A stretch of 64,000 nt of DNA. Source: Emergomyces orientalis (taxonomy: Eukaryota; Ascomycota; Eurotiomycetes; Onygenales; Ajellomycetaceae). Positions 49,701 to 60,247 of this stretch are shown one piece after another. The stretch is taken from positions 62,001 to 126,000 of the forward strand of contig MOWL01000023.1 in NCBI GenBank assembly GCA_002110485.1, in the 5' to 3' direction. The position numbers and the translations under genes were made by a program. The stretch's first letter is position 1, and the number at the start of each line of letters is the position of its first letter. The notes beneath the pieces were generated by a model that saw only the letters and a program-made list of their open reading frames with translations, had not been told where the DNA came from and searched no databases.

Positions 49701-52700
49701 TATACAGAGCAATGTGAATCTTGACAGATAAAGAGACTTCTTTTATAAGTGTTTCACAATTCTTAAAACTTCATACAAGAACTTTTTCTCTTCTAAGCAG
49801 AATCTCAATCAAAAGTTCATGTTTCTGTGAGATGAGTATCAATTCAATCTGCAGATTCTTGATTCTTTTCTCTGTGAGTTGTGAATCTCGCGGGCAATCA
49901 GAGAAACAGAGTGTAATGAAATAATTATAGAGTGAAGACAGATTCTGCTCCAGAATCACATTATTTTTGAATCATTGTTGATGAATTTCTCTTCACTTAT
50001 CTGTTCCACTGGGAATCCCGCCATCTGTAGTTAACATATTGAGAGGTTGAATCTTATCAGCTTTATCACTTGTATAATGTTGCAATGATTGGACCGCATG
50101 ATTGAGGAGAAGATCATGAAGAAGCATATAAAGACAAATCATGAAACTGCACACCACAAACACAGCATGATTTGGATATTGAATAATTAGAGAAAGAAAA
50201 AGATGAATGTGTAGACAGATAAAATTGTTGATGTAGAATGATGAGAAAAAACCTGTGAGATTCTTGAGCATTTTGAGATAACATTCTCTGATTGACTGAA
50301 TCTTTTGACAGCCCGGGGCCGCCAAAAGTCTGATTGGCTGACACACTCACACTGCTTTCAAAACATGGCAGAATATTTGCCCCACTATTCACATCATGAT
50401 TGCTGAATCTGATATCATTTCTTTGCCCACCACATTCAACATCGCAAAGATCAATCAGACTCAGTATATCTAGTTTAAAATCTGCACTTTGTCATGAAGA
50501 TCATCTAACTTTCAATCTCCATGGTCACTGAAAGAATAATCAAGAAAAGACACCTGATTCTTCTCATTCTTTGAATTAAAAACATGAACAAGAATGCTGT
50601 CTTTGTTATCTGTAGTTCTTGCCAAACGCGTCGCGTTTTCATATGGTCGGCCGAGAATGCAATCATGAGAACTGTGTTTCATGATGAAGAATGTCTGAGA
50701 CATCATAACAGATTCAAGATGAACAGAAACATCCTTGCAGATTTCAATGACATCACTCTGCTGACCCTCAGCTTCAAGAATAGGTTTGACAGCATCTCTT
50801 TGAATGATGAGACTGAGATCTAACACAGTTCTTTCAACAAAACAGTTAATTTCTACATCTTCATCAAATATTGCCTCAGTTTCTCTCTTTTCAATTCTGA
50901 CAGTGAACTTGATGTGTTCAACCAAAACAAGATTTCAACAAGGATTATACTCAGCAACAGAAGTGCCAGGTTGAACCAGAGCAACAGTGGCTGCATCATC
51001 CCGAATCATATGCTGTTGAACTTCGATGGGAAGATTTTGAAAGAACATGTGCTGAAGTTGAATGAAGCATGTCATGAGATCTTTAATCTGAATTCTGCTG
51101 ATTTCTTAATGCATGATCTTCTCAAATATTCACTGTATTGTGATTATCATATTGTCTTTATTTTTCATTTCTGCAGAAAGCTTTGGCTCTTTGAGTTTCT
51201 GAGGCCTGCAGAGAACAGTTTTCTTCTGAATCTGTGAAGTATCTGTCATTTCTGAATCTGAGACAATTTCACTGTCTCTGAGCTTTGAACTTCCACTCTG
51301 AAGTCATTCATCATGAAGAGGTTGAGAATTATCATTCTCATCATCTTTCTGTGAAGCAGAGATCACATCTTGAGTAAAAGAAACTGATTTCTCATCTGAA
51401 TATCTGTTATTGCACTGAAAATGTGTTGTTGACAGTCTCTTCTTCTTCTCAATTTATTCAGAAAGCATTGCTTGATTTTTATTCATAGAAGAGGCCTTAT
51501 CCTTCTCAGTAGAAGTGAAAGCAGTCATTACACTAACAATTTTCTCCATCTCACTATTGGTCATATCACCTTCCTCAGGGCCACTATCAAATTCAATATC
51601 ACATATGCTTACGGCATTCACCGATGGCATCGGGGATCCGTCAGGAAATACCCGGATACTACCATCATTCCGAAGTTTATCCGCGGTTGAGACAGTTGGC
51701 GGTGCAGTCATTTGCTTCAAAAGTCATTCAATTGTAATAATATGAGACTCAAGTTGATTGACAGCAATCTTCAGGTCTTTTCTTATCACATTACTCTCAT
51801 AGTATTCTTCAATCATATTCCGATGAATCTTGCCCTGATCAATGAGCCGGCCGATTGCTAAACAATTTGGAAGCATATGGTTTGAATCTCCACAACCCCA
51901 GCATGACATTGGCAGTTGATTGTATTGAACAAAGCTTCTGGATCAAGATCAAGACAGGCCTCCAGGTCCACATTGAGTTCCATAGTAAGACACATTTGGC
52001 AAATTCAATGCAGGATCACGTCCTTGAGTAAGAAGAATCTTTGGAGCAGTCACATTTTGCTGCATGTTTCTCTGGTTTTGAATGCCAGTGATCGCCAGAG
52101 ATAATGCATTCATTCAGTTGACAAGATTCTCAAGAATGTTATCGCTCGGATTCTGTGTTTTTGCATCCGGAGCAGGTATCGCCGAAGCGGTCGGCACAGG
52201 CACATTCAATGTGGGCGGATTAAACACGGGCTGAGCAGACGGCTGCATTGATGGAATAGAGTTGGGGAAAACATCAGGTGCCAGAACTTGTGCAATCTCT
52301 TCCTTTGTCTTCTGCATTTGAGACACAGCATTGCAGATCTTCAGCAGTTCCCATTCAGATTGACTAATCTTATCAAATCCAGCAGTGTGGAAAGCTTTTT
52401 CATGAATACCTTTTGAAAGCCCTTGAAGAAACCAGATACAAGCAAGAGATTGTTGCAATTCATTCTTGCAAATGAGAGGCATTGCAACTGCGCGGAATTG
52501 ACAGCAGTAGACAAGAATCTCCTGACTGGTAGAATGAGTCTTGTTGCACAATGCATGAAGATAAAATTGATTATACATCTCTTGATGAGCATCTTCACGC
52601 CAGAAATTGACAAGTAACTGCTTTTTAACCATTTCCCATGTCTTATGATTCAAGACAAGCTGATCGATATGGCCCTGCAGTTCCATGGTACAATAGTTCC

Positions 52701-53229
52701 GTAATACCGCCAGAGCATCGATTCCTGTAATGAAATGCAAGGTGCACATTGTCTCATATCAATCAATAAAAGCAGTAATGTTTCTCCCATCAAAGAATGG
52801 GGCTCCAGGTGCTCCAGGAATCGGCATCGGCATGACAAGACGTTGATATGGCAGTCCACTATTGGGAGTTGGCTGACCAGACAAGATAGTAGTGAGTGTA
52901 GTCATCTTTTCTTTGCTAGCTTCTGTCTTCTCTTTGCTAACTTCTATTTTTGGGGGCGCTGCAGAGACCTTTCCTGACTGAGTTTGATGATGAGCAATAG
53001 AATCCGACCAAGAATGCTTGGAAGACATATATTGAGAAAGAAAGAAATGCACAAAAGACTTCTGTTCACATAAGAGAAAGAGTTCAATAATACTATCAAT
53101 ATCAATATTCTTTTTATATTCAAATCTCAAATTCTCAAGAAAGAGAAGAAACTTCAACATTCACTTTAGATTTTTTTATCAAAGATCTTTTTTCTTATCA
53201 CTTTTCTCAACATTTCTCTCTTCTTTCAT
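46783..53229 (-). pseudogene. Gypsy-2 gag-pol, copy 2 (single frame, TGA-interrupted)
   Basis: Same gene as 31637-38083, read on the minus strand in one frame without net indels. Gag, zinc knuckle, retropepsin-like region, RT (FMDDIGVKGP), RNase H and integrase are collinear. The region 49651-52886 appears identical to the other arm, while flanking parts differ by scattered transitions. An extra TGA-TAA pair near the start (about 53180) is absent from copy 1. Confidence 0.75.
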
Positions 53230-53463
53230 TTGTTGAATAGAGATATGAGTATTCAAATTGAGCTTATCAGTGAAGCATTCACTCGCATCCTTTGTTATCC
53301 ACTGTCGATATCAGTCATATCGGCCAATCAGAGGCTTCCACAAATGAACACTATTGAAAAGAATGCTCAACAAAAGCAGAAAAGACAAAATGTTGAGAGA
53401 AATCACATCAGTTGTAGCTACCACCTGCCCATCCATTTTGAATTGCCTTCCCAGGGACGCCAA

Positions 53464-53813
53464 TGAAGTGGAATAAGGGGTTGTGCGCTTTTGGCGGCAC
53501 GTGGGCAGGAGCAGCGGGATCGTAAGGAGGTTGGTAAGTTCGCCGTGTATACAATATTCTATTCAACAAGCTATCCAAATAGCAATACAAAAGAACACAT
53601 AGGAGATTCAAATATAGAAGAAGAACAAGCAATCAATCACATATCAAATCACACAATCAAAAAGGAGCAATCTCACTGCTCTGCGTACAATCAATCTTCG
53701 CCGAATCCACACGTGTGTCAAAGGATAATGGGAATATGAGGCAGCCATGCCAAACAAATATATGAGACGATCTCGGCGAAAAGTAATACCACGCCGAGAT
53801 TCCCCACCACACC
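53464..53813 (-). repeat. Gypsy-2 5' LTR of copy 2
   Basis: 350 bp, ends TG...CA in minus orientation apart from one outer base. Keeps CpGs lost in the 3' LTR (for example GATCTCGGCGAAAAG), so it is closer to the original sequence. Confidence 0.9.
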
Positions 53814-54197
53814 AGAACTATCACATTTACCAGAAGATTTCATCATGTATATAAACACACTCATTACTCTTAGAATCAGAGAAGCTTATCTTCTTGATCA
53901 TGATCAATTTTAATTCTCTTATACCACTCTACCTTTCAAAATATTCTACTTAGTTATAATCATAGCTTTGGTTTTCTTAGAATACTCTCTCATACCTCAG
54001 CTGTATTACTTTCTACAGCACATTGACACTATACAAACCCTCGCCGGAGCTATCCTTACCTAGTTACCTAAGTAAGCCTTGATAGTGGCACCTACCCTTT
54101 CCTCTAGTCATCAAGCATGATAAGGCACCTTAGTAGGCCTCACCTTACCTACTTAACGGTGAACGCTTGCTACCGGAAAGCTCGGTAGTTAACACAG
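53814..54197 (-). repeat. Family-C LTR fragment, inverted
   Basis: Reverse complement of about 24938-25345, including CTCGCCGGAGCTATCCTTACC and TTACTTTCTACAGCAC. It joins gypsy-2 on the left and a gypsy-1 protease fragment on the right. Confidence 0.8.
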
Positions 54198-54245
54198 GCA
54201 CTGTGTTGAACATGTTCAGCCATGGCATCTCTAGAGTTATGTGAG
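54198..54245 (-). mobile_element. Gypsy-1 pol fragment (minus), left of the LINE unit
   Basis: Reverse complement of gypsy-1 about 27990-28040 (the segment around MPWLNMFNAVPD). Gypsy-1 sequence resumes at 57068 about 1.2 kb further toward gag, so the intervening gypsy-1 part is missing and replaced by the LINE unit. Confidence 0.7.
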
Positions 54246-54249
54246 GGGA

Positions 54250-54665
54250 ATTATTATTATTATTCTTCCATTATAGATATATGCAGTCAGAGACTATGAT
54301 ATCTATTATTATTATTATTCTTCCATTATAGATATATGCAGTCAGAGACTATGATATCTACCTGAGACTCAAAGAGTCTGAGGATTTTTCTAACTTTAAA
54401 ACTAATTAATATACATTTTTTCTTCAAACAAATAGCACTTGCAATACTTGAATTCCAGCCCAGAATAGTCAGTAAATTGATTTTTTCTTTTTTTTATAAA
54501 TATCTTTAAAGATTATTTATATTCTCTTTTTATATATAATTTTCAAGTGATTACAAAGAAAATAAATTAATGATTGACAAAATAACTCATGACATGAATA
54601 CAAAGGAAATAAAAGACAGACTCTAACACAAAAGAAATAGTGAGATATTATATAATATCTAGCAG
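54250..54665 (+). repeat. Left inverted-repeat arm of the LINE unit
   Basis: Pairs with 56655-57065 in inverse orientation. Its outer end is a TTATTATTATTATTCTTCC tract present twice 55 bp apart, with ATATGCAGTCAGAGACTATG in each unit. Confidence 0.75.
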
Positions 54666-54675
54666 TTTTTATATA

Positions 54676-55491
54676 AAGCAAGATATTACTGAAATTGAAA
54701 TAGAAGTTCCTCAGAGGTCTTCAGTCTCACCAATTCTATTTGCTATATATACAAAAAATCTATTCAAAGATAGAGAAATGAAGATAGTGAGATCTTCTAG
54801 CTATGTAGATGATATAGATCTGGTTTTCAGCTCAAGAACAATAAAAGAAAATTGTGAAAATATTGAAAAAGCTGCACAAGAGATATTTAATAGAGAAGAT
54901 TTAAATCTAATTCAATTTGATATGAAAAAAACCGAATTAATTCACTTTTTTCCAAAAAGATATGAAAAGGAAATAAGTTTAAATCTATTAAATCAAGAAA
55001 TAAAGCCTAAATCAGTTGTAAGATGGCTAGGAATCTGGCTGGATTCAAAACTCAATTTTAAATCTCATATTCAAAAAAGAATGGCTCAAGCTGAAAGAGT
55101 TTTAAATAGTATAATACAACTTTCTAATACTGAAAGGGGTTTATCATTTCAAGCTATGAGACAGCTATACATTGTATGTATAGCATCTATTTCTGATTAT
55201 GGTGTTCAGATATGGTGGAAGAACCAGAAACACATCATAGATAAGTTTCAAAAATTGCAGAATACAGCTTTAAGAAGAATTCTGGGAGCTTTCAAAACCT
55301 CTCCATGTAGAGCTATGGAAATAGAAGCTTCTATATCACCTCCTGAAATAAGATTTGAGAAGATATGCAAGAATTATGCACTGAGAATCATGAAAATGCC
55401 AGATATTCATTCAATTAGAAAAAGAATATCTACATCTTATCCTCCAATTCAATCTGGAAATGACCTAGATTGGAATAGATATCTAGATTGA
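54676..55491 (+). pseudogene. Non-LTR retrotransposon RT, C-terminal half
   Basis: Begins just inside the left arm with VPQRSSVSPILFAIY (where PQGSPLSPILF is usual), the active site YVDDIDLVF (54800-54826), and the thumb (LGIWLDSKLNFKSHI, LRRILGAFKTSPCRAMEIE). The first RT motifs and any endonuclease are absent. The frame meets TGA at 55489 where Trp is plausible, then TGA, TAA and TAG and a frame change before RNase H. It is a remnant. Confidence 0.75.
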
Positions 55492-55633
55492 AATGAAAGT
55501 CAAGAAAATCAAGAAAATGAGAGAAATAGAAAAAAAATCCCTTCTCAACTTATAGAGTATGCTCAATGATTAAAAATGAGTTCTCCTCATTAAATATTGA
55601 AAAGATTGAACACAAAAAGCTATATTCATGAAA

Positions 55634-56642
55634 AGAAAAACTAGGCTCAATGATTTCAATTGAAATAAGCGCATTATCAAAACCAGAAGAAGCTGAGAAT
55701 CATAGAAGAATAATAGAGAAAATTGATTTTAAAAAGTCAATTCTAATCTATTCAGATGGTTCAATGAATGAAAATAAAGGCCTAGAAGCTGGAATAGCAT
55801 ATACAGAAGATAATTACAAATATACATCAGATTCATGGAATATTGGAAATGAATGTGAAGTATTTGATGCTGAATTATATGCTATAATGAAAGCTTTTAA
55901 ACTGATAGAAATAAAAGCTTCAAAAAGAAAAGATATGAAAGAAGCATGAATTTTTTCAGATAGTCAAGCAGCTTTGAAAAGAATTCAAAAAAATGAAATT
56001 CATAATGATCAAATGAATATAGAAGTAATTCTAAAGATATGCAAAAGAATTCAATTAAAATATAAGACAAAGATATATCTGAGCTGGGTTCCTGCTCATA
56101 TAAATATACATGGAAATGAGCTTGCTGATGAAGCAGCAAAGAAAGGAACAGAACTAAATATTGCAAGTTCAAAAATAGTTTCATGGTCTTTTATTAAAAG
56201 AAAGATAAAAGAGAATTGCTTAGAAAAATGGCATAAAATATGGGAAAAACAAAGAAAAAGTCCTCACTATCTTAGATTTGAAACTAAACCTAAATGGAAA
56301 TCATGCTCTATTAAGTGCAAGAAGAAGCTTTTCTCCTCAATCATTCAATTGAAACTAGGTCATGGCTATTTCAAATCTTATTTGAAAAGAATATCTGATA
56401 TTGAAAGTGAAAATTGTGAATATTGTGACTCTCTTGAAGACCCAGAACATATCTTAATGAATTGCTCATTAAATCAAGAACTTAGAGCTGAACTGAGATA
56501 TAAATATAAGCTGAGAGAAATGAATATGAAACTACTATTTTCAACTGAAATAGGCAGTCAATATTTAATTGATTTTCTCAATGAAACTCAAATAGCTACT
56601 AGAAATCAATTCTATTTCAAAGATGAAAATATAAATGAATGA
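55634..56642 (+). pseudogene. Non-LTR retrotransposon RNase H and C-terminal zinc domain
   Basis: RNase H core: ILIYSDGSMNENKG, ECEVFDAELYAIM, IFSDSQAALKRI, LSWVPAHINIHGNELADEA (D-E-D-D set present). Then CEYCDSLEDPEHILMNC, the usual zinc motif after RNase H in fungal LINEs. One in-frame TGA (55947) stands exactly where Trp would precede IFSDSQAA. The terminal TGA (56640) is followed by the right inverted-repeat arm. Confidence 0.75.
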
Positions 56643-56654
56643 GAATCTGAAATA

Positions 56655-57065
56655 TTCTTTATAAAAACTGCTAGATATTATATAATATCTCACTATTTCT
56701 TTTGTGTTAGAGTCTGTCTTTTATTTCCTTTGTATTCATGTCATGAGTTATTTTGTCTATCATTAATTTATTTTCTTTGTAATCACTTGAAAATTATATG
56801 AAAAAAAGAGAATATAAATAATCTTCAAAGATATTTATAAATAAATAAATAAAAAAAAAGAAAAATCAATTTGCTGACTATTCTGGGCTGGAATTCAAGT
56901 ATTGCAAGTGCTATTTGTTTGAAGAAAAAATGTATAGTAATTAGTGTTAAAGTTAGAAAAATCCTGAGACTCTTTGAGTCTCAGGTAGATATCATAGTCT
57001 CTGACTGCATATATATCTATAATTGAAGAAGAATAATAATAATAATGAAGAATAATAATAATAAT
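56655..57065 (-). repeat. Right inverted-repeat arm of the LINE unit
   Basis: Reverse complement of 54250-54665, with A-run and ATA-repeat length differences and without the 55-bp duplication. Confidence 0.75.
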
Positions 57066-57067
57066 AA

Positions 57068-57744
57068 CTTGAGCTTGTTCATTTTCAATGATCTGTTCAT
57101 CAATCATGATCTTGGCTTTGAGGTTGCTGAGGAACTGTGAAAAATAGAAAAGATTATTACTGTTATAACAGACAGAGTCTGAAAGATTTGCTTTTGATCA
57201 TTTTAATTCAATAGAGAGAGAGATAGTGATAACTTCAGTTAAATCTGAAGTTCTGATAATTATTTATTACTTCTCAAGCTTTTGTCATTGATTCTGTAGT
57301 TTCATTTATTAAACTGTCACTCTTTTTTTTATCTGAAGAAGCTCTGTGAGCTTCTCTCTAGTGAAATTGATAATTATTTCTTTATTCTATAATTCATGAC
57401 TATTTATAACTAACACAAATTTGTCTTCATCTGATGAAGTTTTAAACATAATCATCAGAGTTTTATTCTTATTAGTGCAGGGATTTCTTGCTACTCTGTC
57501 ACACTGTGATTTACTCAAAAAATGAGTTTATAATGTCAGTATTCTTCTGAACTTTTTTATAGATGCAGAGATTTCTTGCTACTCTATTATATTATTATTC
57601 TTTCTTAATAATTGATCTGTGATGTCAGTGTCTTTCTGGGCTTTTTCATGTCTTTCTTTAGTAAGAAGTAAAAATGAAGCTTTTCTAATGTAAAAGACAA
57701 GCAATTAGGTATCAAAGATGTCTGATGATGCCTAACTTCTTGTA
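57068..57744 (-). mobile_element. Gypsy-1 gag start, leader and LTR edge (minus)
   Basis: 57068-57688 is the reverse complement of gypsy-1 about 26821-26221, including both copies of the leader duplication. 57689-57744 matches the last part of the 5' LTR only. It is more diverged from gypsy-1 than the other fragments. Confidence 0.75.
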
Positions 57745-58317
57745 TACATGTGATCAAAGGGTCTCAACAAACTGCATTCCGCGGTCTGAGACTATAGCTG
57801 ACAGCACACCATGCTTTCTATAGAAGCAGTTGATAAAGACATCAGCTAGTGTCTCAGTGTCTATTTTCTTACAGGGTTCAATTATCACGCCCTTGCTCAG
57901 ACAGTCTGTGATCATCATGATATTAGTGAACTCATCAGACTCTGAAAGTTTCACAATGAAGTCAATGAAGATTTCTCTTCATATTTGATCTGATATGAGC
58001 AGAGACTTTAGCAAGCCATGTCAACACTTCTTTCATGCTGTGTTTGTTCTACAAATGTTGCAATTGTGGGTGAAGATTCTCACATCTTGAGCACAGTTAG
58101 ATCAAAAGTAGTCTCAGATAAGAATTTGATACATGATCTCTTATTCAGAGTGTTCTGTCATCACTGAATCATGGATTTTCTGTAGTATTCTGGTTCATAG
58201 AGGTTTGAAGTCTGGGACCCATTTTCATTCTCTAAAACAGAGATATTCATTTTCAATACTATATTCTGTCACTGAGACCTTGATCTTTAATCATGAAGAG
58301 AACTTTCAAGAGCTGCT
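57745..58317 (-). pseudogene. Gypsy-1 integrase fragment (minus)
   Basis: Reverse complement of about 29935-30490 of gypsy-1: the zinc site region and VITDRLSKG-like core (here MITDCLSKG). It is joined directly to the truncated LTR at 57744, an order that cannot occur in an intact element, so the junction is a rearrangement. It ends at the gypsy-2 LTR. Confidence 0.75.
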
Positions 58318-58945
58318 GTTGTGATGGGAAATCTCGGCGTGGTATTACTTTTCGCTGAGATCGCCTCATATATTTGTTTAGCATGGCTGCCTCATATTCC
58401 CATTTTTCCTAGACACACGTGTGGATTCGGCGAAGATTGATCGTACGCAGAGCAGTGAGATTGCTCCTTTTTGATTATATGATTTGATATGTGATTGATT
58501 GCTTGTTCTTCTTCTATATTTGAATCTCTTACATGTTCTTTTGTATTGCTATTTGGATAGCTCGTTGAATAGAATATTATATACACAGCGAACTTACCAA
58601 CCTCCTTACGATCCCGCTGCTCCTGCCCACGTGCCGCCAAAAGCGCACAACCCCTTATTCCACTTCACTATGTGTTCTTTTGTATTGCTATTTGAATAGC
58701 TCATTGAATAGAATATTATATACATGGCAAACTTACCAACCTCCTTACGATCCCGCTGCTCCTGCCCACGTGCCGCCAAAAGCGCACAACCCCTTATTCC
58801 ACTTCACTATGTGTTCTTTTGTATTGCTATTTGAATAGCTCATTGAATAGAATATTATATACATGGCAAACTTACCAACCTTCTTACGATCCCGCTGCTC
58901 CTGCCCACGTGCCGCCAAAAGCGCACAACCCCTTATTCCACTTCA
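58318..58945 (+). repeat. Gypsy-2 solo LTR with a 139-bp tail repeated three times
   Basis: 58318-58667 is a complete 350-bp gypsy-2 LTR. Its last 139 bp (58529-58667) are followed by two further tandem copies, 58668-58806 and 58807-58945, each ending CCCCTTATTCCACTTCA. The two extra copies are nearly identical to each other (both GAATAGCTCATTGAATAG and TACATGGCAAAC) and differ from the first. Confidence 0.85.
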
Positions 58946-60247
58946 ACAGCAGACTTATTATGATGATGTACTAGAAGCTCAAGATGTGCACTCTCTTCAG
59001 TCATATTAACATAATAAATTAATCTATAATAACAGCACTTACACTCTTACTTCTACTTATCATAATAGTTAACTCAAGCTATACACAACTCATCTCACTG
59101 AGTCTGAAAGTTCAGATCATCATTCTGAATATATTATAACTCAACTTAAAGACTGATTGATGACTAGTGACTCAGAAACTTTTTGACAGAAAGCATGCAT
59201 ATATTGAAATACTTGAGATTGAGCTAAGAAAAAGAGAGATGAATTTATCACACTGATAATATCACACTGATAAATAAAAGACAGCTGAGTAGTCAATCTC
59301 AAGATCATTGTGTATCTTAGCAAGAGACAACTTCAGATAAAGTCATCATCTTAGATGATTCTGACATATCAACAGTGTCTGATAAGATTGTTTATTAGAA
59401 TGTATAATGAAGCTTTACAACTCTAGTTGAAGATAGAGATAAAGAGTCTTCAATTCTGAGCAGAATTTCTAAAAAGATCAGGCTCAATGCTAGCATTTCT
59501 TCTGATGGTGCATGTAATGCACTTACTACCATGGTACATATCACTCACCTTATTTTCCCATTTTTATACTTAGTATCATGGTATCTCATTTCTCTGTATA
59601 TATATATATCTCTTTATTACCCACTTCATTTCTATTCCTCTCTTCCTTTTCTCAGTGATTAGCTATTATTTATACTATATCTATATATATATGCTATTTA
59701 TATCACTCTTCACACTATCTTCTCTCATTCTCACAGTGCAGCAGATAGAATTACAAGTCATTCAAACTGAGAATGATGTACATTCCACACCCAACAACCT
59801 CGTCAGTGGTGGCAGGCACGACATCCCCAGCCCTAAACTCCAAACCAACCCGATTCGCACCGGCTTAATATTACTATTTAATTGATTGGCAAAATGAGCA
59901 AGCATTAGAGTGATACATGCTTATTAAGTAGTTTAAAACACGCTCATTCAACTTGTATAGAAATAGGCTTTTTACTAAACTTTTACACTTAGAAGTGGTG
60001 AAACCAAAATGGAATATAAGCTATTCTGAGTGGTGAGATTTTACCTTTGTAACTAGTATCATTATTACTCTCCAATCTATCCTTCCTCTATATTGATCAA
60101 ACATAGCCTAAGATTAGAGCGGGTGCGCGAAATGCCAAGGCGTTGCTTATGTAAGAGATCAAGACCGCACGTCATCCCATCCAGAAACGGCTTCTCTGAC
60201 CATTTGCCACTGCGAATGCCCACAGACAATTTCTTTTCGCCCACAGA
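58946..60247. other. A/T-rich remnant and right boundary of the island
   Basis: 58946-59780 is A/T-rich with no readable domain; scattered SE-rich short frames suggest a degraded element, but I cannot assign it. Around 59780 composition changes to normal (CACACCCAACAACCTCGTC), which I take as the edge of the island. 59890-60247 shows no gene of its own and may hold the promoter of the following gene. Confidence 0.45.

Larger units (their letters stand above)
42746..53813 (-). mobile_element. Gypsy-2 copy 2, full length (11.1 kb), right arm
   Basis: Minus-strand element with 5' LTR 53464-53813 and 3' LTR 42746-43095 (350 bp each). A primer-binding-site candidate starting TGGCGTCCCTGGG lies one base inside the 5' LTR (53445-53462). 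A polypurine tract (AGAGAGAGGAGA, about 43096-43107) borders the 3' LTR. Gag-pol is 46783-53229 and the accessory ORF 43419-46049. It carries a nested 332-bp solo LTR. Flanking bases (AATAT left, GAACT-like right) do not form a duplication, so at least one end has been rearranged. Confidence 0.9.
54246..57067 (+). mobile_element. LINE-type RT/RNase H unit framed by ~400-bp inverted repeats
   Basis: Left arm about 54250-54665 and right arm about 56655-57065 are reverse complements of each other with small differences (CCAGCCCAGAATAGTCAG against CTGACTATTCTGGGCTGG; CTAGCAGTTTTTATA against TATAAAAACTGCTAG). The left arm has an extra 55-bp tandem duplication (54250-54360). Between the arms lies the 3' half of a non-LTR polyprotein. 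The very A/T-rich interior differs from the neighbours. It sits in a reversed gypsy-1 copy. Confidence 0.75.

Noticed and set aside
31568..53813. Perfect palindrome as a viral or plasmid hairpin end, or a CRISPR-like array
   Set aside because: The arms are gypsy-2 copies with LTRs and pol genes, and there are no short regular spacers.
12000..60000. tRNA genes, including a suppressor tRNA-Trp that could explain the TGA codons
   Set aside because: I scanned by eye for A- and B-box-like sequence and found nothing I can support. A tRNA search program would be needed to be sure.
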